Below, piece by piece: positions 24,659 through 34,109 of a stretch of 64,000 nt of DNA. Made by a program: the position numbers and the translations under genes. The notes under the pieces are model-generated. The model had not been told where the DNA came from. It searched no databases and worked only from the letters and a program-made list of their open reading frames with translations. This DNA is from Phaeodactylibacter luteus (lineage in GTDB: Bacteria > Bacteroidota > Bacteroidia > Chitinophagales > Saprospiraceae), in NCBI RefSeq assembly GCF_007993045.1, contig NZ_VOOR01000005.1:62001-126000 (forward strand), in the 5' to 3' direction. Each line of letters opens with the position of its first letter. Position 1 is the stretch's first letter.

Positions 24659-27468
24659 CACTCTCGGATTATGGTGAGCGCGCTTTTGACTTCTCGGCTG
24701 CCAATGCGCAAAATGTAATAATATACGCCGTCTGGAAGTGGCTCTCCGTTGTAGGTGCCCCCCCAATCGTTCTCGTAGTTGAAGGCGTCAAAGACTTTCA
24801 TACCGTGCCGGTTGAAGACCTGAAGGCTGTAGGTGTCAAACTTGGTGAGGTTGGCAAATTGCAGCACATCGTTGAGCCCATCGCCATTTGGGGTAATGAT
24901 ATTGACCGGGACAAGGCCGAGCTCGTCTAAGAACAGGATCTCTACCAGCACGGAGTCCCAATACATACAGCCCAGGCTATCTGTGAGGCGGACATGGAAA
25001 AGGGAGGTGGAATCCGGTGATACCTCGTAGCGCAAGCCTTGGCTCAGCAACTTTTGCCGGTTTGTCCCCCACCAGGATGCGCTGTCTGCGCCAAAAGCTT
25101 GCAGCACGGCGGTCCGGCGATAAGCGATGCAGGTGTCTTCACTTGCGTAAGCGCTCTGTTGCAGCACTGCTACCTCAATAAAAGCGGTATCCGTAAAGCA
25201 GTCATTGTAGGCAATCAGCCCATAGGAAGCCGTCGTTTCAGGCCGTAAACGCACAGTAGGCTCATTGGGCGAGGAGATGACAAAGCTGGTATCGAGCCAC
25301 AACACGTTTTCGGCACCGCCGCCAAACAGCGCTAGGGTGTCGCCGGGGCAGAGCTGTTCTGAAGAAGCTGATACGGAGGCCGTTATTTCTGGAGCCCATG
25401 ATAGCTGTATCGTATCTGATGCGCTACAGCCGGAGGGGTTCGTAACTGTTACCCCGTACTCGCCCGGCGCAGCCGCTTCAATGCTGCTAGAGGTAGCCCC
25501 GGTAGACCAGCTGTAGGTATCATCCGGGGAAGCGCCTGCCGACAGCGTGGCCACATCGCCCGGACAAACGGCTAGGTCTGCACCAAGATTGGCCTGCGGC
25601 TGCAACAGCAGTGCCACAGCCAGGCTATCTGCTGCTGTACAGCCATCGGCATTGGTGACCGTGACAGCGTAGGTGTTTCCGCCGGTAGCTGAGACCATCG
25701 CACTTTCACTGCCATTGCTCCATGCATAAGTACAGCCTGAGCAGCTAGTGCCTATGGTTGACATCATGCCAGGGCACAGCCCGAATGAGCCGCCCAAGTC
25801 CACTTCGGGCACCTCAAAAATACTGACCTCTGCGGCAGCCTCCCCCTGACAGCCGTCGGCATTGAAAACTTGCACTGCGTAGGTGCCGCTCTGCTGCGGC
25901 AGCCAAGAGGTTTCCCCTCCTTCCCCAAGAGGAGCCCCCTCAAAAAACCACTGCGTGCTGCTGTACCCCTCATTCAGCTCAAGAGCGGACAACATATCGG
26001 CACAAAAACTCCGATCTGGCCCAATATCAGGCTCAGGCAGGCTCGTGGTATCTGCCAGCGCTGTAGAAAAATCAACGAAACAGCCATTTGCATCGGATAC
26101 CACCACGGAGTAGACCCCGGGAGCAAGCCCATCTGCTTGCGGCAGATTGAGGGATGCGTCATGAGCCCAAGAGTAGAGATAGGGCCCTGCCCCTCCGCTT
26201 ACGCTTAAGCTGATCACCCCATCATCGGCACCGCAGGCAGGCAGCTGTACGGTATTTTCCGCTACTGCTAAATCATATTCTTCTGGCAGATTGACCTCAA
26301 ACTGAAATTGATAGGAGCAGCCCTGATTGTTAAACGCGGTCAGTAAGACTACTTCGGTTACGCCTGCACTTGGGAACTGAACCACAGGCTCCGGGCCGGC
26401 AAACGTGCCAACGGAAGTGGACCACTCCAAGATGGTTATCTCCGACAAATCGCCAAAAGCATATAAGTAGGCGACAGGCTCGCAAAAATCAACCTCATAA
26501 TCGGCCCCAATTTCAGGGATGGGCAGAGCGGTGATCTGAAGCGTTGTGGTGTCAGACTGGTAACCATCCGAAACGACTAAGGTAGCCGTGTATGTTCCGG
26601 GGAGGGCATAGGTGTAATCCGGGTTGGGGTCATTGCTGACACTACCGTCCCCAAATTCCCACTCATAGCTCAGCCCGCCGACTGCCGATACGGTTGCATC
26701 TTCGAACAGCACATTGAAGGGCACACACCCTGTGCTCCCTTCCTGACTGCCGTTGGCCGTGGCCCCAGCGGTCAAGAGCGGACAATCAGCAAATGGTATT
26801 TGAATCAATTGTTCCACTGTACAGCCCTCGGCCGTAGTGATGCTCGCGGTGATGGGCCCCGCCGTCAAGCCGGATACCTGCTGCCCACTGCTGCCATTGG
26901 GCCAGGTCACAGAAAAACCGGCCGTGCTGCCGTCTACCGCTGCAATCCGGGCTTGCCCCGTTCCTGCTTCGCAAGTATCGCGCACGACTCCGTAAATAAC
27001 CAGCGGGTTAAAATCAGCAGAAAGGCTTTCCACCAGGCTCCGTCCGCCCTGTGTGAAAAAACCGCCATCCGGGTAAGGTGGAGCCGTGTTGTAGGCCGCC
27101 TCCACTGCTGTGTACAAGCAGCCGTCAGGCGACTGTATATAGAACTTCAGGGCTTCGCCTTCTTCGTACCCTTCGTATTCTGCATCCTCCCCCCGCAATG
27201 TAAGAATGGTATTGCTGCCCCACCACTGCACTTCCCCGGCACACGCCCATTCCCCGGCATCGTTCTCAAATACGGCTATGATGTGGCTGCCGGGCTCGAT
27301 AGGGTCCCCATTGACCGTTATTGGAGTGTTCTGGAAAAAATATACGGAGGCGACACTAGTGGAAACAGCTGCCCCTCCTCCGCAAAATGCAGAAGATTGC
27401 GCTTGTAGGATAAGAGGGAAGGACAGCCCAAAGACTGCCCAAGCCCATTTATATAGGATAGATCTCAT
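24658..27468 (-). CDS. PKD/SprB-type repeat cell-surface protein, T9SS type B sorting domain
   Basis: 936 aa. Signal peptide to about residue 23 (FPLILQAQ). A PKD domain lies near 245-310 (LSYEWEFGDGSVSNDPNPDYTYALPGTYTATLVVSDG). A chain of Ig-like/SprB-like repeats follows, with recurring 'G.Y.V.V.NADGC' ends (VTVTNADGC, VTVTNPSGC, VQVFNADGC). The last ~90 residues are the gliding-motility-associated type B C-terminal domain (VPVNIITPNGDGLNDVLQF, then LQVFNRHGMKVFDAF, WGGTYNGEPLPDGVYYYIL). It is exported through the T9SS and probably surface-anchored or released. Middle gene of a three-gene operon. Confidence 0.9.
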   Translation of the reverse strand: MRSILYKWAWAVFGLSFPLILQAQSSAFCGGGAAVSTSVASVYFFQNTPITVNGDPIEPGSHIIAVFENDAGEWACAGEVQWWGSNTILTLRGEDAEYEGYEEGEALKFYIQSPDGCLYTAVEAAYNTAPPYPDGGFFTQGGRSLVESLSADFNPLVIYGVVRDTCEAGTGQARIAAVDGSTAGFSVTWPNGSSGQQVSGLTAGPITASITTAEGCTVEQLIQIPFADCPLLTAGATANGSQEGSTGCVPFNVLFEDATVSAVGGLSYEWEFGDGSVSNDPNPDYTYALPGTYTATLVVSDGYQSDTTTLQITALPIPEIGADYEVDFCEPVAYLYAFGDLSEITILEWSTSVGTFAGPEPVVQFPSAGVTEVVLLTAFNNQGCSYQFQFEVNLPEEYDLAVAENTVQLPACGADDGVISLSVSGGAGPYLYSWAHDASLNLPQADGLAPGVYSVVVSDANGCFVDFSTALADTTSLPEPDIGPDRSFCADMLSALELNEGYSSTQWFFEGAPLGEGGETSWLPQQSGTYAVQVFNADGCQGEAAAEVSIFEVPEVDLGGSFGLCPGMMSTIGTSCSGCTYAWSNGSESAMVSATGGNTYAVTVTNADGCTAADSLAVALLLQPQANLGADLAVCPGDVATLSAGASPDDTYSWSTGATSSSIEAAAPGEYGVTVTNPSGCSASDTIQLSWAPEITASVSASSEQLCPGDTLALFGGGAENVLWLDTSFVISSPNEPTVRLRPETTASYGLIAYNDCFTDTAFIEVAVLQQSAYASEDTCIAYRRTAVLQAFGADSASWWGTNRQKLLSQGLRYEVSPDSTSLFHVRLTDSLGCMYWDSVLVEILFLDELGLVPVNIITPNGDGLNDVLQFANLTKFDTYSLQVFNRHGMKVFDAFNYENDWGGTYNGEPLPDGVYYYILRIGSREVKSALTIIRE

Positions 27469-27480
27469 TGTGGGTAACCG

Positions 27481-30400
27481 TTAATGTTGGACGACAATTT
27501 TCCTGGCCTCCGTGAAGCCCTCTCCCGCCATTTGTACGAAGTACACGCCATCCGGAAGCTGGGCTAAACTGATCAGCCGCTGATTGAGCCCTTCGTCCAA
27601 AAACCACTCTTGCTGGCTGAGCACCTGCCCGTCTACGCCAATAAGGCGCACTGCCACGCGCTGCGCTGCGGGCAGTTGGCACTCCACAAAAAGGTGTTTT
27701 CCGGCAGGATTAGGATAAAGGTGCCAGTTGAAAGAGGCTCCTGCTTTCGTGCCGCTTGTGTTGCTCAGCCCTTCCAGCCAGTATTGGTAATTGGGGGCAT
27801 AGATGGGCTCGCTGCCGCTAAACTGAAGCGCAACGTGCTGAGTTCCGCCGGTTGCTGCGCTCCAGGTTTGGGCGTACATCCATTCGCCCGCTGCAAAGCC
27901 TTCCTGCGAAGTGGTAGCAGGGTCGTCTCCAAGCAGGACGATGATCAGTTGGGCTCCAAGGTACTTCCCGGCGCCGCAAAGCAAGCCAGCCTCATTGAAC
28001 AAGCCCAGCTCATCTCCCGGCTGCATGAGAGCGGATACAGCCTGCTGAGGCACACGGATGAATGCCCGCTCCATGGTATTGCGCAACGGAGTTTGGAAAT
28101 AGGTGCAGCCATTGGAGACGAAGCGGTTGGGCTCGTCCTGGTTACGGTAAGAAAAGCCGCCATCTTCGGCCACTTTGAGCCGGTATCCCACTCCAGGTTC
28201 CATATTGAAGTTGATGCCAAACTGGAACTGCAGGTTGTAGGTTTCGCTGGGGAACGCTTGGTTCGGATAGATGTGCTCAATCGTAGAGAGGACATCGGAT
28301 GGTGCTCCTGCGAAAGCATCGGCTACAGGCATCGGCTCTTGGAAAGGGTAAGCGATGATGTTGTTGTGGAACGCTCCGCCCTGGTTGAGCACGTACACAT
28401 CCCGGATGGCCTGAGGGTCCGCTTCTTCACCGCAGAACTCTAACGCAACTTCCTCGGTCACATCTATACGGTAACCGTGCGTGACGTCCCAAGTGCTGAT
28501 TTTATTCGGGGCATTTGGCGTCGGGAAATTGGGGTCGTACACATTCCCCCATTCGTCCAAAAGCAGAAGGGACATCCCCTGAAACTGACCGGTTGGCAAA
28601 ACGTTCTCAATAGTGGGGTCGCCTGGGCGGCGGTTGCTGGAAATATAGCTATACCCCACGGGCACCTGCAGCTGGAAACAATTGTCGGCCTCTTGGCACT
28701 TGATTTCCAGATCGAACGCACTAGGCGCATCGTAGCTGTCTACCACAATATAGTATTGCCCGGCCGGCATAGGCGTAATGAGGATCGACTCCGCAATCAG
28801 CCCTGACTTATTGCCAGCCCACCCTTCGTAGCAGGCGCTAACCGCACATTGATCGCGCAGGACGTAAAAATTGAGGTTCTCGCTGAAGCCGCTCAAATTG
28901 ATTTGGACATCCTGTGCCACAGGGTTATTAAATACATAAATCAGCTCCGGCCCAACGTTGAAAGACGGGCAGTCGCCCCACTTTTCTACCCTGGAGACGC
29001 CATTTTCGGTATGGCCGCTGACGGTGCTCCCGCAGGCAATCTCTGTTGCATTATCGCAGAACCCTGGGGGCGGAGGGCACCAAGGGCAAGGCGGGCCATC
29101 GGGTATGCAATCCACCTGCAGCTGAAAGCCGATGCCTTCATCCCCACCGTATTCATCTACCACAATGTAATAGTCCCGGTTGGGGATGATCTCGCTGTCG
29201 TCTAAAAGTATGCGCTCCACTTCTTCGCCCGATTCTGTACTGTAATAAATACAGCGGTCAGGATCCAAGGCATCGAGCAGGAACAGCTCTAAGTCGCCGC
29301 CTTGGGGCGTAAGCGTGATCCGCACATTCTCAGGCTGATCGAAGCGGATGCGATAGACTTTTTCCCGGCCCGGTGTGTAGGAGTCCGAGCAGTTGTAGAA
29401 ATTGACATCGCTACAGCCATCCGCTGTGGTCGAGTTGATGGTTTCATTGCAGCTGATCTCTTCTGGCGGGCAACTGAAGCCCCCCTGCTGGAAATCGCCG
29501 CAATCGAGCGAGAGGGTATAGCCGCTTTCAAAACCAATGTACCCTTCTACCACGATAATATATTCACCGGGAGCTAAATCTTCCTGTAAAATGGTTTCAG
29601 CACTAGCACCAGTGCGTTCGCTCACCGCTATGCAGTGATCCCGGTCGCACTCGTCGAGCAGCAGCAGCTCCAAGTCATCGCTCAGCCCGCCCAAGGTGAT
29701 GAGCACATCAGATGTTTGATCCAGGGTAAAGGCATAGATGACCTCCGGGCCGTCTACCACATTGGTGAAACAGTTGTAGCTGAGGGCATTGTCCGTCCCA
29801 TCGGTATTGTTCCCGGAATGCGACTGCCCGCACGAAATGGGGATGGGCGTATCGCAGCTCGGGTCCTCTATGTCGGGAAAATCCCGGATCGAGCGGATGG
29901 CACTCTGCCGGCCATCTCCGATAAAGCGGCTTGTGGCATCGGGGAAGATAGGCGGGATGATGCCCCCTTCTGCCCAAAAAGCAACTGACAGGGCGCTCGA
30001 ACTGTACTCCACTCCGTCCTTGAATACCTTGAACTGAAAAGGCTCGTCGGGTTCAAAGCCGTCATCTGCGCCTGGGCTAGATTCTGCGCAGCCCCTCAGC
30101 AGGAAACCGTTCTCCTGTGCCGGATCTGCAAACTGTGCCTGATCCATACAGACCAGCGTGCCATCGTCCTGCTCGTAGAACAGGCCCAGCCAGTCGCCTT
30201 CCTGCAGCGGCTGCCCGCCGATCTCGCTCTGCAGCTCTTCGTAAATGACGTTGATGAAGTGGGTGTTGCCGGAGGCGCAGGCTTGGGGGTTCCAGGGGGA
30301 GGAGTTACAAGACTCATCGTCGTTTAGGCCACAGCCATCAAAATCTTCTTCATAAACCAACACACTTTGACCCTGATATAGCCTGATCCAATCCAAAGAT

Positions 30401-33400
30401 GATGAGCCCTTTGCGGTAAAGCTCAAACCAATGACATTTCCAACCTCCCCTTCATAAGCAACCTGATAGCGCAGCTCATCATCTATAAATGCACTAATGG
30501 TTTGGCCTCCCAGTTCAATTTTGAGAATTCGCCAATCACTGAAATCCGCTGTCAGGTTTTCCAAATCCGTACTACTACCTGCCAAATAGGTGTTGCCCGC
30601 TCCTATGCCTGAGTAATAAGAGCAATTGGGCCGCATCCAACGAGCCGTAGCCCTACCCTCCGTTCCATGTATTGTAATTTGTGGATCATAACAGGATATC
30701 CCCCCTTCATTTTGTGGCACCCTTATCCTTGCCTCCAAGGTAGCTGCATCCCCTTGTACTGGGAAGTCACGGATATTCTCATAATTAGTCCAATAATAAA
30801 ACTGATCTGAAAGAGAAGGCGGTAAGTACATTCTCCCGTCCCCAGAAACTAGGTCACACAAATCCTCGTTAGCTTCCCTGTAGTTATTGTTGCTCCTGAC
30901 AAACCCAAACCAGCCACACGAACGGACCTGTATGGCAATCTGGGCAACAGTTTGCCCATCAATTCGAATATAAGGGCGATAGACTCCAGGGTGATCAAAC
31001 ACCACTTCGACAGCCCCCTCAGTGTTCTGAAGGGGTGTAGACTGCCCGTTGCCGAAGTGTAGCACATTATTATTTCCCAAAGGATTGACCCCATAACTCA
31101 GTAGGACCGCTTCCCCAGGTTCAACGCTATAAGTAGAAGCCTCTAAAAAGTAGGCACCATCATTACAGGGTATATCGTTCAACGTAATGGACGCTGTTTG
31201 CTGACCTGTAGCAAGTCCCAGGCTCCAACCAAAAAGCCAGCCGTTATCTTGAGAAAGGTTATCTGTTACTCGTATGGTCCAATCTCCGTTCAATGGGCAT
31301 CCTACCAAGCTAGCATAGCTTTCAACGGGCTCATACTCTCCACTTGGGATATAAGTATCTGTATACGAGTAGCTTTGCCCTGTTTGCTCACTAACGACAG
31401 TCGTGTACGTATAGGTAGGCGCATCCGCAACAAACTGTGGAATGGTCCCTAGAGAGGCTGAATTCACGAAAGTGTAAGCATAAGGAATACCTTGGGTCAG
31501 GTCACTAGAAACCGCATCAACAGCCCCTGATGCAAAAGGCTCTCCCAAGTTTGCAGATCCAGTACCTGATGGATAATCCAATAGATGTACGGAAGCCCCA
31601 TCGGGGCATACCAATTCAATATCGAGGTCGCCAGAATAAGAATGCTCCAAGTCCAGCCTCGTATAGACGATGTCCGAGGCATGCTGAACCATCGCCCCTT
31701 GTGGAAACTGTGAAAAAGCAATAGTACTTTCATAAGATGCCCCTGTGCCATCTGGCAAGGCTATAGCATCCCCTCCCTTCTGAGATATATCAACAAATGT
31801 TGAGCGAGCACAGCCTGTCGCATCCGTTACCGTAAGCGTATAACTTCCAGGTGATAAACCTGTTAAATTGGGCGTATCGGCTCCTGTGCTCCACTGATAG
31901 GTATATGGGGGAGTGCCTCCAAAGATTGCGGTGGTAATCACGCCATCATTTTGATCCGGACAACTTGGCTGTACAATAGTTGCAGATACTTGAAAACAGT
32001 CGTTCCCTGTACCGGTACAATCGGGAAAGGGCTCGAATGGCCCCAATAGCTCAATAGCATTTTGCACCACGCTATTGTAGTAGACATCACAGTTTACACT
32101 TGGGTCATTAATGTTGCTGCTAGCGCATTCATGAAGCAATTGCCCGGAGCAATCGAAGAAAGAATACCAAAAACCTCCTCCTGCCGCAAGGTTTATCAGG
32201 ATAATGATTTCTTCCTGTTCATTGTAGCTAACCCCTTCTTCCCCAAGAGGGGATTGTTGGAGCCAGTCGAGGCATAAAATCTCTTGGGCATCAACAGGGC
32301 AAGTAGTCCCTTCTCCACAAGCCTCTAATACCCCTTCTTGAATTCCGATTGGTATTTCAATGCACCCTATTCCATCTCTATAGGTATGACTGTTTGGCAG
32401 CAAATCAAACGATGTGCTTTGGCCATCGCCTCCAACTACCGTAAAGCAAACTTCAAAAAGTGTCGGTCTACAGTTGCTGGCACAATCATCAAGCGTGATG
32501 CCTGTGCCGGAGCCAGCCTGATTACAGGGTACAGATTCCCATACTATATTGAGTATACCGCTACCTATATTGGAAAGGTCAAAGTCATTAATATCCAACC
32601 CTGTTACCTCCGCATTGATGTTTTCTACAGTTGCAAAGCTTAAAACGTTTGGGTTCCACTCCAGCCCTATTGACGAGCCTGTAATATTGCTAAAGTTCTC
32701 CACAGTAATTGGTATACAGACACTTTCTCCTGTGCATACAGAAGTCTGTGGCATCTCAGGGTAAAGCGTGTATGAAACATTGTCGTTGCAGCCTGGTAAG
32801 GCTTGCCCACAGCTCCAAACCTGTTGCCAGCCCGTATAGCCCAGGCCTTCCAACCCACACTCACTCGCGTAGCTCTCAAGAAGGTTTCCATCCAGGTCGA
32901 ATACCTCGTGGCTCTGGCAAACGGTGAGCAAACATGCCTGTTCCCCTACAAAATCCACCACGCACTCGCCGGTGGGGGAGGTGTAGAGGTTGATGCTGCC
33001 GCATACATCATCATTGCAGGTGTAGTTGGCGTTGAGGTAGTTTTGGACCCAGGGTTGGCATAAGATTTCCTGAGTATCTACAGTACAGGTACTCCCTTCC
33101 GGACAATCCACATACAGCACATAATTACCACTAGCCCCCTGATAGCCATCCACCACCAGGTAGTAAGTGCCTTCGTCAATAGTAGTATTGATCACCTGAT
33201 TTCCAGAGGCAACGCATTCCAAATCTTCTAAGCCAAAACCAGAGACCCGCAAGAGGAATATATCTAAATCCTGACCGTCTGTCCCAACATAGGCATAAAA
33301 ATCACCACCACTAGTCTCCAGTTTATAAACGTCTTCTGGGCCGGTCATCAGCCAGTCCGGCTGACAGCCATAAGAGCTAAAAAGGTTAAGGGTGCTGTTA

Positions 33401-34095
33401 GAAGTATTCCCAAAGAAAGGGTCGGAAACAGAGGCACCGCAGGGGATAGGCGCTGCGTAGCTGTCCATCATAGCTGGGCAGGTGCCGGACAGTGTGCTTA
33501 CCACACCTGCTTCTGTAGCATAGCAATCGTTGGGGTAGGTCTGCCCGTCACAACCGCATACCGGATCAGCATCCGTTGTGCATAAGTTGTCGGTGATAAT
33601 AAAGGGGTCATAACAACCGTCTTCCGATGGCGTAAGGAATTCAACGTATATCCAATGTTCCAATGGAATTGTACCACCCTGTACAATTAAATAATAAGTC
33701 GTACCAGCTGACATAGGGTAATGACGCAAACCATAAAAGGGGAGGCAGTCAACCAAACCGCTGTTGCTTGCAGAGCAGTTGGTCTTAATGACCATTACTT
33801 CGTTTACACTTTGAGAGCGCCTGAGTACAGGTAGATACATAGAAACTTTAAGCACACCCTCCTCAGGGGCTGTGAAGCGGTATACATAATCTTGGACTGG
33901 GGAAGGGTCGCCACTACAGTGCTGAGTGGCAAATAGGTTTCCTGTGTTATAATTGTAGCTATCGTAATATGCACTACCACTTGCATCTAGCACGATCTCA
34001 TGAGGGTTGGAACAGGTGCCCGTTTGAGCGTAGACAATGGTGTTCGGCGCTAACATTCCAAACACCAACCACCAATACAACTGAAGCTTTTTCAT
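27481..34095 (-). CDS. giant multidomain secreted protein with Kazal, cohesin-like, SprB and P-domains, T9SS type A
   Basis: 2204 aa. Signal peptide to ~23 (TIVYAQ). Seen in order: a beta domain (30-155); a Kazal-type protease-inhibitor module ~172-206 (DPVCGCDGQTYPNDCYATEAG); a pre-peptidase-C-like domain ~219-330; a cohesin-like domain ~452-585 (CIPITVENFSNITGSSIGLEWNP starts it); a SprB repeat ~700-770; a proprotein-convertase P-like domain ~800-960 (YSGDLDIELVCPDG, then LNGDWTIRVTDN); several more pre-peptidase-C-like domains (~1430-1760); and a type A T9SS sorting domain from ~2130 (LYPNPAGKHLFVECQLP) ending ARKIVVQH. No protease or lyase catalytic domain was recognised, so an adhesin/scaffold role is favoured. 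It starts 15 bp from repeat R1 copy C. The 5' half is visibly AT-richer than the 3' half. Confidence 0.88.
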   Translation of the reverse strand: MKKLQLYWWLVFGMLAPNTIVYAQTGTCSNPHEIVLDASGSAYYDSYNYNTGNLFATQHCSGDPSPVQDYVYRFTAPEEGVLKVSMYLPVLRRSQSVNEVMVIKTNCSASNSGLVDCLPFYGLRHYPMSAGTTYYLIVQGGTIPLEHWIYVEFLTPSEDGCYDPFIITDNLCTTDADPVCGCDGQTYPNDCYATEAGVVSTLSGTCPAMMDSYAAPIPCGASVSDPFFGNTSNSTLNLFSSYGCQPDWLMTGPEDVYKLETSGGDFYAYVGTDGQDLDIFLLRVSGFGLEDLECVASGNQVINTTIDEGTYYLVVDGYQGASGNYVLYVDCPEGSTCTVDTQEILCQPWVQNYLNANYTCNDDVCGSINLYTSPTGECVVDFVGEQACLLTVCQSHEVFDLDGNLLESYASECGLEGLGYTGWQQVWSCGQALPGCNDNVSYTLYPEMPQTSVCTGESVCIPITVENFSNITGSSIGLEWNPNVLSFATVENINAEVTGLDINDFDLSNIGSGILNIVWESVPCNQAGSGTGITLDDCASNCRPTLFEVCFTVVGGDGQSTSFDLLPNSHTYRDGIGCIEIPIGIQEGVLEACGEGTTCPVDAQEILCLDWLQQSPLGEEGVSYNEQEEIIILINLAAGGGFWYSFFDCSGQLLHECASSNINDPSVNCDVYYNSVVQNAIELLGPFEPFPDCTGTGNDCFQVSATIVQPSCPDQNDGVITTAIFGGTPPYTYQWSTGADTPNLTGLSPGSYTLTVTDATGCARSTFVDISQKGGDAIALPDGTGASYESTIAFSQFPQGAMVQHASDIVYTRLDLEHSYSGDLDIELVCPDGASVHLLDYPSGTGSANLGEPFASGAVDAVSSDLTQGIPYAYTFVNSASLGTIPQFVADAPTYTYTTVVSEQTGQSYSYTDTYIPSGEYEPVESYASLVGCPLNGDWTIRVTDNLSQDNGWLFGWSLGLATGQQTASITLNDIPCNDGAYFLEASTYSVEPGEAVLLSYGVNPLGNNNVLHFGNGQSTPLQNTEGAVEVVFDHPGVYRPYIRIDGQTVAQIAIQVRSCGWFGFVRSNNNYREANEDLCDLVSGDGRMYLPPSLSDQFYYWTNYENIRDFPVQGDAATLEARIRVPQNEGGISCYDPQITIHGTEGRATARWMRPNCSYYSGIGAGNTYLAGSSTDLENLTADFSDWRILKIELGGQTISAFIDDELRYQVAYEGEVGNVIGLSFTAKGSSSLDWIRLYQGQSVLVYEEDFDGCGLNDDESCNSSPWNPQACASGNTHFINVIYEELQSEIGGQPLQEGDWLGLFYEQDDGTLVCMDQAQFADPAQENGFLLRGCAESSPGADDGFEPDEPFQFKVFKDGVEYSSSALSVAFWAEGGIIPPIFPDATSRFIGDGRQSAIRSIRDFPDIEDPSCDTPIPISCGQSHSGNNTDGTDNALSYNCFTNVVDGPEVIYAFTLDQTSDVLITLGGLSDDLELLLLDECDRDHCIAVSERTGASAETILQEDLAPGEYIIVVEGYIGFESGYTLSLDCGDFQQGGFSCPPEEISCNETINSTTADGCSDVNFYNCSDSYTPGREKVYRIRFDQPENVRITLTPQGGDLELFLLDALDPDRCIYYSTESGEEVERILLDDSEIIPNRDYYIVVDEYGGDEGIGFQLQVDCIPDGPPCPWCPPPPGFCDNATEIACGSTVSGHTENGVSRVEKWGDCPSFNVGPELIYVFNNPVAQDVQINLSGFSENLNFYVLRDQCAVSACYEGWAGNKSGLIAESILITPMPAGQYYIVVDSYDAPSAFDLEIKCQEADNCFQLQVPVGYSYISSNRRPGDPTIENVLPTGQFQGMSLLLLDEWGNVYDPNFPTPNAPNKISTWDVTHGYRIDVTEEVALEFCGEEADPQAIRDVYVLNQGGAFHNNIIAYPFQEPMPVADAFAGAPSDVLSTIEHIYPNQAFPSETYNLQFQFGINFNMEPGVGYRLKVAEDGGFSYRNQDEPNRFVSNGCTYFQTPLRNTMERAFIRVPQQAVSALMQPGDELGLFNEAGLLCGAGKYLGAQLIIVLLGDDPATTSQEGFAAGEWMYAQTWSAATGGTQHVALQFSGSEPIYAPNYQYWLEGLSNTSGTKAGASFNWHLYPNPAGKHLFVECQLPAAQRVAVRLIGVDGQVLSQQEWFLDEGLNQRLISLAQLPDGVYFVQMAGEGFTEARKIVVQH

Positions 34096-34109
34096 CAGAA
34101 AGGGTTTAG

